DNA of 64,000 bases from Burkholderia metallica (GTDB lineage Bacteria; Pseudomonadota; Gammaproteobacteria; Burkholderiales; Burkholderiaceae), in assembly GCF_902832845.1 (NCBI RefSeq), contig NZ_CADFDB010000002.1, positions 248,001-312,000 on the forward strand, in the 5' to 3' direction. The position numbers were made by a program, and so were the translations under genes. The notes under the pieces were generated by a model that saw nothing but the letters and a program-made list of their open reading frames with translations, searched no databases and was not told where the DNA came from. Positions 1-7,876 of the stretch are shown piece by piece (position 1 is the stretch's first letter; each line of letters starts with the position of its first letter).

Positions 1-2
1 TG

Positions 3-599
3 CGGCTCACCGTGTCGCAGCAGGCATTCATGGCGATGAAGGCGCACCGGCGCGCGCTGGCCGGCCGCACCGGCTGCGGCGTATGCGGGATCGAAAGCAT
101 CGCACAGCTCGACCTGCACCCGCCGCGCATCGCCGCCGCCGGCTCGGCCGCCGGGATCGGCGCGCAAGCGCTCGAACGCGCCGCGCGGGCGTTGCCGGCC
201 CGTCAAACGCTGATGCGGGAGACGGGCGGCATCCACGCGGCCGCGTGGTGCGACCGCGATGGCGCGGTGCTCGACGTGTTCGAGGACGTCGGCCGCCACA
301 ACGCGCTCGACAAGCTGATCGGCCGGCTCGCGCGGCGCCGCGCGAACCTTCACGACGGCTTCGTGTTCCTGTCGAGCCGCGCAAGCTACGAACTGGTGCG
401 CAAGGCCGCGCGGGTCGGCATCCCGATGATCGCGACGATCTCGGCACCGACGTCGCTTGCGATCGACGTCGCCCGCGAAGCCGGCGTGCGGCTGCTCGGC
501 TTCTGTCGCAACGACGGCTTCGTCGAGTACGTGTCGCCCGACGCCATCCACCCTGATCAACCGGCGCCCGCTCGGGCGCATCCGGCGCTCTCCCGATGA
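3..599 (+). CDS. fdhD: FdhD, formate dehydrogenase accessory sulfurtransferase (5' partial)
   Basis: This is the C-terminal part (about 198 residues) of FdhD, which takes sulfur from a cysteine desulfurase and passes it to the molybdenum cofactor so that formate dehydrogenase becomes active. The reading frame is open to the left edge, so the true start lies outside the window. The CGVCG motif that carries the sulfur-transfer cysteines is visible near the start of the fragment, followed by family-typical blocks FEDVGRHNALDKLIG and FLSSRASYELV. The stop overlaps the moeA start in an ATGA arrangement, so translation of the two is probably coupled and the gene belongs to the molybdenum cofactor operon. 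Full-length relatives have about 270-290 residues. Assignment is secure. Confidence 0.95.
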   Translation, partial: RLTVSQQAFMAMKAHRRALAGRTGCGVCGIESIAQLDLHPPRIAAAGSAAGIGAQALERAARALPARQTLMRETGGIHAAAWCDRDGAVLDVFEDVGRHNALDKLIGRLARRRANLHDGFVFLSSRASYELVRKAARVGIPMIATISAPTSLAIDVAREAGVRLLGFCRNDGFVEYVSPDAIHPDQPAPARAHPALSR

Positions 600-1810
600 A
601 CCCACTGACCGATTTCGATACCGCGCAGCAGCATTTCGCGAGCGCATTCGCGCCGCTCGACGCCACCCGCGCCGTCCCGGTCGCGCAAGCCGCCGGCCAC
701 GTGCTGGCCGCGCCGCTCACCGCCGTGCTCGACCAGCCGCCGGTCGACCAGAGCGCGATGGACGGCTACGCCGTACGTCACGCGGATCTCGCATCGGGCG
801 AGCCGCTGCCCGTCGCGCAACGCTGCTATGCGGGCGACACGCCGGCGCCGCTGGCCCCGCGCACGGTCGCGCGCATCTTCACCGGCAGCGTGATACCGCC
901 CGGCGCGGACACCGTCGTGATGCAGGAGCACGCCCGCGAGCAGGACGGCCGGGTCGTATTCGACGCGCCGCAGCGCGACGGCACGCATATCCGCCGCCGC
1001 GGCGAGGAAGTGCGCGCCGGCGACCTGCTCGTGCCGGCCGGCGTGCGCATGGGCGCGATGCACGTCGGCGTGGCGGCCGCGCAGGGGCTCGCGCGCGTCG
1101 ACGTGCGGCCGGCGCTGCGCGTCGGCATCCTGACGACCGGCGACGAGCTCGTCGCGTGCGGCCAGCCGCGTGCTCCGCAACAGATTTACAACAGCAATGC
1201 GCCGATGCTCGCCGCGCTGGTCGCGGGAACCGGCGCCGCGGTCGCGATGAACGTGCATGCGGCCGACACCGCGCCCGCCGTCGATCGCGCGCTGCGCGAC
1301 CTGCACGCGGGCTGCGACCTCGTGATTTGCGTCGGCGGCGCGTCGGTCGGCGACAAGGATCTGCTGCGGCCCGCACTGCACGCACTCGACGCATCGTTCA
1401 TCGTCACCGGTGTGCGCATGAAGCCGGGCAAGCCGGTTGCACTCGCCCGGCTCGACACGCGGCCGGTGGTGCTGCTGCCCGGCAATCCGGGCGCCGCGAT
1501 GACCGCGTTCGCGCTGTTCGTCGCGCCGCTGATCCGCCGGCTGCAAGGCCGCGACGCGCGCGTGCCGATCGTGCCGTCGCTGCCGATCGACGCCGACTTC
1601 GAGCCCGATGCGCAGCGCGAGCGCTTCGTGCGCGTGCACTGCGCGGTCGGGCTCGACGGTGCGCCCGGCCTCGATACGCTGCGCCAGCAAGGCGCCGGCA
1701 CGCTGCAATCGCTCGTGCAGGCGAGCGGGCTGGCCCGGCTGCCGGCCGGGCGGCGCATCGCGCGCGGCGACGCGGTTCCGTATTACGAATTCGCGCAGTG
1801 GCTCGCATGA
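596..1810 (+). CDS. moeA: MoeA, molybdopterin molybdotransferase
   Basis: A 404-residue MoeA, the cytoplasmic enzyme that inserts molybdate into adenylylated molybdopterin to give Moco. Seen in the sequence: the N-terminal DQPPVDQSAMDGYAV block, FTGSVIPPGADTVVMQE, ILTTGDELV and YNSNAPML in the central MoCF-like domain, GGASVGDKD, and KPGKPV followed by LPGNPGAA. Length and motif order match full-length family members. The ATG overlaps the fdhD stop. The C-terminal domain IV is present and the protein looks intact. Burkholderia genomes often carry more than one moeA, so this may be one of several copies. Confidence 0.96.
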   Translation: MNPLTDFDTAQQHFASAFAPLDATRAVPVAQAAGHVLAAPLTAVLDQPPVDQSAMDGYAVRHADLASGEPLPVAQRCYAGDTPAPLAPRTVARIFTGSVIPPGADTVVMQEHAREQDGRVVFDAPQRDGTHIRRRGEEVRAGDLLVPAGVRMGAMHVGVAAAQGLARVDVRPALRVGILTTGDELVACGQPRAPQQIYNSNAPMLAALVAGTGAAVAMNVHAADTAPAVDRALRDLHAGCDLVICVGGASVGDKDLLRPALHALDASFIVTGVRMKPGKPVALARLDTRPVVLLPGNPGAAMTAFALFVAPLIRRLQGRDARVPIVPSLPIDADFEPDAQRERFVRVHCAVGLDGAPGLDTLRQQGAGTLQSLVQASGLARLPAGRRIARGDAVPYYEFAQWLA

Positions 1811-1906
1811 GCGCGACGGCCGTCATGCGTCCGACCCACGGCATTCGCCGCCGCGCCGCCCGCATCGCGAACTGTATTCCTGCAATTCGGACGCGATTGT
1901 GCCCCT

Positions 1907-1922
1907 GCCGGGAAAACCCGGC
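1907..1922 (+). promoter_or_regulatory. GC hairpin in the moeA-moaA leader
   Basis: A perfect 6-bp stem (GCCGGG, loop AAAA, CCCGGC) lies in the 220-bp gap between moeA and moaA, about 110-125 bases before moaA. There is no T-run after it, so it is not a classical terminator. A Moco-responsive leader upstream of moaA is known in other proteobacteria, but I cannot recognise that RNA's conserved core here, so a regulatory role is only a suggestion. Confidence 0.25.
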
Positions 1923-2033
1923 GGACTATCCTCACGATGAGGCTCGTCACGCGCCGCGCGAGCGCACATCCGCACGCGTTCGTCCGACCGGGGACGCCTC
2001 ACCGCTTACTTCTTGCAGGCCGACGAACCGATC

Positions 2034-3137
2034 GTGAATGCCATCGCTTCCGCCGCGCCGGCCGCGGCCGCACCTTCCGGCCGCGCATCGCCCGGCGCTT
2101 TTCTCCGCACGACCGACACGCTCGGCCGCCCGCTGCGCGACCTGCGCCTGTCCGTGATCGACCAGTGCAATTTCCGCTGCGGCTACTGCATGCCGCGCGA
2201 CACCTTCGGCCCCGACTACGCGTTCATGCCGTCGTCCGACCGGCTGTCGTTCGCACAACTGGAGAAGATCGCCCGCGCGTTCACGTCGCTCGGCGTCGAA
2301 AAAATCCGCATCACGGGCGGCGAACCGCTGCTGCGCCGCAATCTCGAAGCGCTGATCGAACGCCTCGCCGCGCTGACGACCGTCGACGGCAAGCCCGTCG
2401 AAATCGCGCTGACGACCAACGGTTCGCTGCTCGCCGCGAAGGCGCGCTCGCTGCGCGACGCGGGGCTGTCGCGCGTGACCGTCAGCCTCGATGCGCTCGA
2501 CGACGCGGTGTTCCGCCGGATGAGCGATGCCGACGTGCCCGTGTCGCGCGTGCTGGCCGGCATCGAGGCCGCGCAGGCGGCCGGGCTCGCACCGGTCAAG
2601 GTCAACGCGGTGATCGAACGCGGCGCGAACGACGAGCAGATCCTGCCGCTCGTGCGGCACTTCCGGCATACGGGCGTGGCCGTACGATTCATCGAATACA
2701 TGGACGTCGGCGGCGCGCATTTGTGGTCCGGCGACAAGGTCGTGCCCGCCGCGCAGATGCGCGAGACGATCGACGCGCACTATCCGCTCGTGCTCGTCGG
2801 CGAACCGGCGCACGACGCGACCGCGATCCGTTGCGCGCACATCGACGGCGCGGGCGAAGTCGGCTTCATCGCGAGCGTGTCGCATCCGTTCTGCGGCACC
2901 TGTTCGCGCGCCCGCGTGTCGGCCGACGGCACGCTCTATACGTGCCTGTTCGCGACGCAGGGCACCGACCTGCGGCCGTGGCTCGACGACGCAACCTCGA
3001 CCGGCGATCTCGCCGCCGCCGTGCGCGAGCGCTGGACGCACCGCGACGACCGCTATTCCGAGCGTCGGGCCGCCCGGCCGGCCCGCGCGCCGGGCAAGAC
3101 CTATCCGACCGTGCGCATGTCGCTGGTCGGCGGCTGA
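2034..3137 (+). CDS. moaA: MoaA, GTP 3',8-cyclase (radical SAM)
   Basis: MoaA converts GTP to 3',8-cyclo-dihydro-GTP, the first step of molybdopterin synthesis, using two [4Fe-4S] clusters. Visible: the radical-SAM cluster motif CNFRCGYC (C45, C49, C52 from the GTG start), the ITGGEPLLR motif, the C-terminal cluster cysteines in FCGTCSRARVS with a later TC, and the C-terminal Gly-Gly (SLVGG) needed for activity. The start is uncertain. I chose GTG at 2034, which gives 367 residues; TTG at 2013 adds seven residues and is equally in frame, and neither has a strong ribosome site. It is followed by moaE and moaD on the same strand. Function is secure. Confidence 0.95.
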   Translation: MNAIASAAPAAAAPSGRASPGAFLRTTDTLGRPLRDLRLSVIDQCNFRCGYCMPRDTFGPDYAFMPSSDRLSFAQLEKIARAFTSLGVEKIRITGGEPLLRRNLEALIERLAALTTVDGKPVEIALTTNGSLLAAKARSLRDAGLSRVTVSLDALDDAVFRRMSDADVPVSRVLAGIEAAQAAGLAPVKVNAVIERGANDEQILPLVRHFRHTGVAVRFIEYMDVGGAHLWSGDKVVPAAQMRETIDAHYPLVLVGEPAHDATAIRCAHIDGAGEVGFIASVSHPFCGTCSRARVSADGTLYTCLFATQGTDLRPWLDDATSTGDLAAAVRERWTHRDDRYSERRAARPARAPGKTYPTVRMSLVGG

Positions 3138-3184
3138 GGGGCCGCCGCGCGACCCGGAACGCACTGCCCACAGGAGAACCTGTC

Positions 3185-3754
3185 ATGACGACCTTCACCG
3201 AATCCCGCGCCGGGCTGCCGGACGATCCGTTGCATGCCGCCGGCCCCGCACCCGACGGCACGACCGACCCGCACCCCGAGCCGCCGCCGGCGATCACCGC
3301 CGGCTTCGAAGTGCGCGTGCAGTACGTGCCGATCGACGCGGGCGCCGAGCTGGCGCCGATCGTTCGCAATCCGAATGTCGGTGCGGTCGTGAATTTTCTC
3401 GGTGTCGTGCGCAACGAAGGCGACGTCGACGACGTCGTCGCGCTCGAAGTCGAGCACTATCCGACGATGACCGAACAGGCGCTGTGGAGCATCGTCGAGG
3501 AAGCGAGCGCGCGCTGGCAGCTCGAAGCGATCAAGATCGTGCATCGCGTCGGCCGCATTCCGCTCGGCCAGGCGGTCGTGCTGGTCGTGGTGGCCGCCGC
3601 GCATCGCGGGTCCGCGTTCGATGCATGCGAGTTCCTGATGGACTTCCTGAAGACCCACGCGCCGTTCTGGAAGAAGGAGATCCGCCACGACGGCGCATCC
3701 GGCTGGGTCGAGGCGAAGGCGCACGACGATCAGGCGATGCGGCGCTGGGGGTGA
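3185..3754 (+). CDS. moaE: MoaE, molybdopterin synthase catalytic subunit
   Basis: MoaE is the large subunit of molybdopterin synthase; it binds cyclic pyranopterin and accepts sulfur from MoaD. Diagnostic blocks are AVVNFLGVVRN, LEVEHYPTMTE, VHRVGRIPLGQ, and KTHAPFWKKEI, which contains the active-site lysines. An AGGAG ribosome site lies 8 bases before the ATG. At 189 residues it is about 40 longer than typical MoaE. The excess is a Pro/Ala-rich N-terminal extension (residues 1-40) that looks disordered, so an internal start cannot be excluded, but the ribosome site favours the annotated one. The gene precedes moaD, the reverse of the usual moaD-moaE order. Confidence 0.95.
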   Translation: MTTFTESRAGLPDDPLHAAGPAPDGTTDPHPEPPPAITAGFEVRVQYVPIDAGAELAPIVRNPNVGAVVNFLGVVRNEGDVDDVVALEVEHYPTMTEQALWSIVEEASARWQLEAIKIVHRVGRIPLGQAVVLVVVAAAHRGSAFDACEFLMDFLKTHAPFWKKEIRHDGASGWVEAKAHDDQAMRRWG

Positions 3755-3830
3755 GCGCGCCCGCTGCGCGTTTTCCGATTCTGCCGGTTCCGCCCATTCC
3801 GCCGATTCCGATTCCATTCAAGACATCGCA

Positions 3831-4088
3831 ATGAAACTGACGATCAAATACTTTGCAAGCATCCGCGAGCAACTCGATACCGACGAGGAAACCGTCGAGA
3901 TCGATGCGCGCGAACTGACCGTCGACGCGCTGCGCAGCACGCTGGCCGCGCGCGACGCACGCAGCGCTGAAGCGTTGCGGATGGACCGGCCCGTGCGGGC
4001 GGCCGTCAATCTCGAGATGGTGACGGGCGGCTTCGTCGTGCGGGAAGATAGCGAAGTGGCGTTTTTTCCGCCGGTGACGGGCGGGTGA
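3831..4088 (+). CDS. moaD: MoaD, molybdopterin synthase sulfur carrier
   Basis: An 85-residue ubiquitin-fold protein that carries the thiocarboxylate sulfur for molybdopterin synthase. It starts MKLTIKYFASIREQL, typical of MoaD, and ends in PVTGG, the C-terminal Gly-Gly that is adenylated and thiolated. It lies 76 bases after moaE on the same strand and is the last recognisable gene of the molybdenum cofactor group. Length is normal for the family. No terminator is obvious downstream; the next 248 bases to the converging gene at 4337 hold no gene that I can support. Confidence 0.95.
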   Translation: MKLTIKYFASIREQLDTDEETVEIDARELTVDALRSTLAARDARSAEALRMDRPVRAAVNLEMVTGGFVVREDSEVAFFPPVTGG

Positions 4089-4336
4089 CATGACGATGGG
4101 CCCCAATTCATCATGACGTCGACGGCCCCGTGCAGCACACGCCCGCAGGTTTCGAGAATTGCCGCCGGGCGGGCGGCGTCGCGACGCTGCTGAAAGATTT
4201 CGAAGTGCCCGGCATGTTCACCGGGATCACGGTGTACATGCGCCTGATGGCCGTGATCCCGGGGCCGCTGCATCGATGGGTCGAGTCCGCACCGGTAATC
4301 GGCCATTCGACTCAGCGAAATGACCGCAAGCCGTTG

Positions 4337-4936
4337 TCATTGGTCGAACTTGATCAAGTCCTTGAAGATCAGTCGACCCCAGCTTTTCCCGCGCGCATGC
4401 ACAAGTAGTCCACCCTCCGACAGCCCGCCGAGTTCGATCGGCGCGAAACCGAGGTTTTCCGCAAGCTCGCCGATCTTCGCTGCTGCGGTGTCGTCGTCGC
4501 TCGCGAGAAACACGACTCTCCTGCCACCGTGCTCGGCCGGATTCCGATCGAGGACGGCCGCGACCAGATGGTTGAAGCCTTTCACCAGCCGGGCTCCGGT
4601 GAACGCCTTCGCGACGAAGGCAGAAGAAGGGAGACCGCTCAGCTCCTCGAGCGGGGTCTGCGTGTTCATCGCGTCGACGATGGTCTTCCCCGTCCAGTCG
4701 GGCAGTGCTTTTGCGACGTCCGCGTGCGACTCGAAACGCACTGCCAGAAAGATGATGTCCGCCTTGACGGCTTCAGTCAGGGTTTGGGGAATGATCGTGG
4801 GGCCGATCGCGGCTGCCTCGGCTGCAAAGCTCTTCGGGTCGCGCGTGGTTGCAACGGCCACCTCGATACCGTTGCGGGCGAACGCCCTGGCAAGTGCGCG
4901 GCCAATCTTGCCGAAGCCGATGATTGCGTAACTCAT
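4337..4936 (-). CDS. NADPH-binding oxidoreductase of the F420-dependent NADP reductase type
   Basis: A 199-residue Rossmann protein. The N-terminus (YAIIGFGKIGRALARAFA) carries the GxGxxG dinucleotide motif, followed by VAVATTRDP, where the arginine suggests NADP preference. DAMNTQTPLEELSGLPS and KAFTGARLVKGFNHLVA match the COG2085 family (F420-dependent NADP oxidoreductase-like, many of which work without F420). Cytoplasmic; substrate unknown. It is the third gene of a minus-strand run with two SDR genes and lies 27 bases after the stop of the nearer one, all divergent from a LysR regulator, which implies a shared redox or detoxification role. Confidence 0.85.
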   Translation of the reverse strand: MSYAIIGFGKIGRALARAFARNGIEVAVATTRDPKSFAAEAAAIGPTIIPQTLTEAVKADIIFLAVRFESHADVAKALPDWTGKTIVDAMNTQTPLEELSGLPSSAFVAKAFTGARLVKGFNHLVAAVLDRNPAEHGGRRVVFLASDDDTAAAKIGELAENLGFAPIELGGLSEGGLLVHARGKSWGRLIFKDLIKFDQ

Positions 4937-4963
4937 AGGTTTCTCCGTCGTTTCCCGGCGCGC

Positions 4964-5731
4964 TCAGAGCTTGTAGCCGCCGCTCGCTTCGATCGTCTGG
5001 CCTGTCACCCAATGGCCATCGTCGGAAGCGAGGAAAGCGACGACGGCGGCGATTTCCGAAGGCTCGCCACAGCGTCCCAGCGCGATCTGGGCCTCGAGCG
5101 CCTTGACGAGTTCGGGGTTCTCCCGCAAGGCTGCGTTCGCATCCGTTCGCGTGTAGCCCGGCGCGACCGCGTTCGCGGTGATGCCACGCGGCCCCAGTTC
5201 GATGGCGAGCGTATGGGTCAGCGTGTTGATGGCCGCTTTCGCCATCGAGTAGACAGGCGCAGCCGTCACGGGCTTCGTGGCGGCAGCGGACGAAATGTTG
5301 ACGATGCGTCCGCCATCGGCGAGACGATCGAGCGCGGCCTGAACGATGAAGAAGGGCGCGCGGGCGTAGACCGCCATCAGGGTGTCCCAGCTCTCCGGCG
5401 TCGCGTCCTTGAAGCCGACCCAGCCGGAATTGCCGGCGTTGTTGACCAGAATGTCGAGGGCCTTGCTGCCGTTCCGTCGGGTGAACTCGTCGTCAAGTCT
5501 CTCGAACAAGGCCGGGACGGCCGCCGGGTCGACGAGGTCCGCATGGATCGCGAACGCGGTGCCGCCCGCTTTCTCGATGGCCGCGACCACCTCGTCCGCG
5601 GCGGATTTGCTGGCGTTGTAGGTCAGCGCGACCAGCACGCCGTCCTTTGCAAGACGTTCGGCAATGGCGCGGCCAATGCCTCGCGATGCCCCCGTAACGA
5701 GCGCTGTCTTGCCCTTCAGCGATTGAGTCAT
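4964..5731 (-). CDS. SDR-family oxidoreductase
   Basis: A 255-residue classical short-chain dehydrogenase. The cofactor motif TGASRGIGRAIA is at residues 13-24, the NAG motif occurs in LVNNAGN, and the catalytic Ser and YxxxK are seen in NISSAAA and YSMAKAA. The C-terminus ASDDGHWVTGQTIEASGGYKL is typical of 3-oxoacyl-ACP reductase-like members. It lies 11 bases downstream of the next SDR gene and 27 bases upstream of the F420-type oxidoreductase gene, so the three are almost certainly co-transcribed. The substrate cannot be read from the sequence. Confidence 0.9.
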   Translation of the reverse strand: MTQSLKGKTALVTGASRGIGRAIAERLAKDGVLVALTYNASKSAADEVVAAIEKAGGTAFAIHADLVDPAAVPALFERLDDEFTRRNGSKALDILVNNAGNSGWVGFKDATPESWDTLMAVYARAPFFIVQAALDRLADGGRIVNISSAAATKPVTAAPVYSMAKAAINTLTHTLAIELGPRGITANAVAPGYTRTDANAALRENPELVKALEAQIALGRCGEPSEIAAVVAFLASDDGHWVTGQTIEASGGYKL

Positions 5732-5742
5732 CTGTCTTTTCC

Positions 5743-6477
5743 TCAGAGTTGTGCGAGGCCACCGTCCACGGCAACCTCGCTGGCGGTCATGAAGCTGCTG
5801 TCCGACGACGCGAGAAAGGCGGCCACCGCCGCGATCTCCGCCGGATCGGCCATACGCTGGAGCGGATTGAGCGAAGCGAAAACCTTCATGCCTTCCTCGC
5901 CGAGCGCTTCCTTCGCGAGTTCGGTCGCAGTCGGCCCAGGGGACAGCACGTTCACCCGGATACCGGTGCCCTTCAGGTCCTCTGCCCAGGTCCGTGCGAG
6001 GTTGCGCACGGCCGCCTTGCTCGCGCTGTAGGCGCTGAATGCCGGGGCGCCCGTGGTGCCGGCGCTCGATCCGGTCAGGATGATCGAACCGCCCCGGCCC
6101 ATCAGAGGCAGCGCCTTCTGGACCGTGAAGATCGAACCCTTCACGTTGGTATCGAAGATTTCGTCGATGTGCCCGGCGGTAATCTGGCCGAGTGGCAGCT
6201 GGCTTCCCGCCCCGGCATTGGCGAAAACGACGTCGAGGGTGCCGCGCTCGGCCTTCACCGCCGCGTAGAGCCGGTCGAGGTCGGCCAGGTCGGAGACCGA
6301 GCCCTTCACTGCACGGGCATTGGGCCCGAGGTCGGCCACGGCGGCGTCGAGTGCTTCCTGCCGGCGGCCGAAGATGAAGACGAAGGCGCCCTCCTCGATG
6401 AAACGCTTTGCCGCGGCGCGGCCGATGCCGGTAGCGCCACCGGTGATCACTGCGGTCTTTCCGTTCAGTCTGTTCAT
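5743..6477 (-). CDS. SDR-family oxidoreductase
   Basis: A 244-residue short-chain dehydrogenase and first gene of a three-gene minus-strand operon. TGGATGIGRAAA is the NAD(P) motif, FANAGAGS the NAG motif, and YSASKAA the catalytic YxxxK. The start at 6477 is chosen because AAGGA lies 8 bases before it; the in-frame ATGs at 6486 and 6507 lack a usable site. The protein closely resembles the SDR at 12024-12788 (shared [15 protein letters not shown] and YSASKAAVR). Both sit beside a divergent LysR gene, so the two look like paralogous modules. Likely a quinone- or aldehyde-type reductase; substrate unknown. Confidence 0.9.
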   Translation of the reverse strand: MNRLNGKTAVITGGATGIGRAAAKRFIEEGAFVFIFGRRQEALDAAVADLGPNARAVKGSVSDLADLDRLYAAVKAERGTLDVVFANAGAGSQLPLGQITAGHIDEIFDTNVKGSIFTVQKALPLMGRGGSIILTGSSAGTTGAPAFSAYSASKAAVRNLARTWAEDLKGTGIRVNVLSPGPTATELAKEALGEEGMKVFASLNPLQRMADPAEIAAVAAFLASSDSSFMTASEVAVDGGLAQL

Positions 6478-6548
6478 GTCTTGCATCCTTCGAAACAAAA
6501 GCGACAAACCGATTCTGAGGCCCTTGATTCATAAAGCCAATTGACTGA

Positions 6549-6584
6549 ATATCTATAAATACCATCTACTTTCTAGATAGATAT
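6549..6584. promoter_or_regulatory. Inverted repeat, probable LysR autoregulatory operator
   Basis: ATATCTAT (6549-6556) and ATAGATAT (6577-6584) form a perfect 8-bp inverted repeat with a 20-base spacer in the short intergenic region between the SDR operon and the divergent lysR gene. The right arm overlaps the lysR start codon. A TTGACT box at 6541-6546 and an AT-rich stretch lie next to it. Position and symmetry suit a LysR-type site controlling both directions; this is inferred from symmetry only. Confidence 0.5.
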
Positions 6585-7596
6585 GCTGGACAACGTCACC
6601 ATCAATCAACTTCGGGCATTCGTCGCCGTGTGTGACCAGGGAAGCTTTTCCGGAGCGGCAAGGCAGCTGAGGCGCGCACAGTCCGCGATCAGTCATGCGA
6701 TCGGCGCACTCGAGAGCGCCTTCGATGTGGTGCTGTTCGAGCGCAACACTCGCAAGGCGACGCTGACGGCCGCGGGCCGCAGCCTCCTGCCCGACGCGCG
6801 CGGGGTCATCTCGCGCACCGAGGAAATGAAGATGCGTGCGGTTGCGATTGCCGAAGCCGGCGTCCCACAGGTCTCGATTGCCGTGGATAGCTATTTCCCA
6901 CGTGCGCACCTGATCGAATGCCTGCGCACCTTGCAGGCGGACTTTCCGACGGTTGCGATCAATCTGCGCATGACAACCATGCAGGGCGGCGAGCGCCTGG
7001 TTCTCGAAGGCACGTGCGCATTGGCGGTGACGATCACGGACGTGCCGGAGCTGAGCCCCGGTACCATAGAGCGGCAGCATCTATGCGACGCACAAATGGT
7101 GACCGTCTGTGCGCCATCGCATCCGCTGGCCTCGATCGCGGGGCAAATTCCACGGGAGGAATTTGCCCGGCACATCCAGCTCGTTGTAACGGACAATCAG
7201 CCCGATGCGGAAAAGACACAACAGGGGGTCGCCAGTGAACGCCAGTGGTGGGTGAATGATCTCGGCGCGAAGCACGATCTGCTCAGGGGCGGCTTGTGCT
7301 GGGGTCACATGCCGCGCCATATGGTCGATGACGACCTCGCGAAGGGAACACTGGTCGAACTCCAACGGCGCGCATGGCACATGCGTCCGCTCACCTTCAT
7401 GATCTCGCTGCGGCGCGGGTACTCGATTTCCGAATGCGAGGCGCAACTCGTTGAGCGTCTCGGCGATTGTCAGAGCTGCCCGACGGATGCTACCCAGAGC
7501 CCGGTCTTGCACAAGACTAAAAAAACCGGAAAACCCGTCAAGCCTGGGGAGCAACCAGTACGGCCCGTCGCTCGTCGGCGGACGTCCGCAAAGTAG
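6583..7596 (+). CDS. LysR-family regulator with a C-terminal tail derived from a repeat
   Basis: A LysR-type transcription factor with an N-terminal winged helix (INQLRAFVAVCDQGSFSGAA, residues 7-26) and an effector-binding domain. It probably controls the divergent SDR operon. The ORF is 337 residues, but LysR proteins usually have about 295-305. From about residue 292 the coding sequence runs into copy 1 of the 190-bp direct repeat (7457-7646), so the last 46 residues, which are Lys/Pro/Arg-rich, are encoded by the repeat and not by an original lysR 3' end. The regulator core (through LRRGYSISECEAQ) seems complete, so it may still work. Whether the tail is tolerated or the gene is damaged is unknown. 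Confidence 0.85.
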   Translation: MLDNVTINQLRAFVAVCDQGSFSGAARQLRRAQSAISHAIGALESAFDVVLFERNTRKATLTAAGRSLLPDARGVISRTEEMKMRAVAIAEAGVPQVSIAVDSYFPRAHLIECLRTLQADFPTVAINLRMTTMQGGERLVLEGTCALAVTITDVPELSPGTIERQHLCDAQMVTVCAPSHPLASIAGQIPREEFARHIQLVVTDNQPDAEKTQQGVASERQWWVNDLGAKHDLLRGGLCWGHMPRHMVDDDLAKGTLVELQRRAWHMRPLTFMISLRRGYSISECEAQLVERLGDCQSCPTDATQSPVLHKTKKTGKPVKPGEQPVRPVARRRTSAK

Positions 7597-7646
7597 ATGA
7601 CCGGAAGTCCGCTTTCTCGAATCCTCGATGGCAGCAATGCTCGGAA
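7457..7646. repeat. 190-bp direct repeat, copy 1
   Basis: This stretch recurs at 10695-10884 at a constant offset of 3,238 bases. By eye there are 7 mismatches in 190, five of them in the first 27 bases and two near 7621-7624. The long central part (7485-7620) is identical, including a run of seven A residues. It contains a small hairpin (GTCTTG-CA-CAAGAC) just before the A-run. Copy 1 forms the 3' end of the lysR gene. I do not recognise it as a known insertion sequence; it has no transposase gene and no obvious terminal inverted repeats. Confidence 0.93.
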
Positions 7647-7876
7647 TCGAGTTCTCTCCGCTTACGCATTGGTTGGGATGTTTCTCGCTGTCGTTGCACT
7701 GGTAAGCATCTTTGGCTGTCTGGGTCGATTCAGCCAGTGACGGTCAAGGGCGAACATTGAAAGGTAATCTGGCGCCGGGGGCCAGTTCGTTTCTCATTGC
7801 GGGTGGGCCCGTAGATCGTCGACAATCTTCGCGCGAATTGAATCGAAGTCTTCAAACTGACGCACGGGAAGCTGCC

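Noticed and set aside
1937-3184. Open frame upstream of moaE running through moaA in another frame
   Set aside because: Arg/Ala-rich reading typical of shadow frames in GC-rich DNA; moaE has its own ribosome site at 3172-3176.
4089-4336. Frame of about 92 codons at 4130-4408 between moaD and the oxidoreductase gene
   Set aside because: No ribosome site, no recognised product, overlaps the end of the opposite gene; possible remnant, but not supportable.
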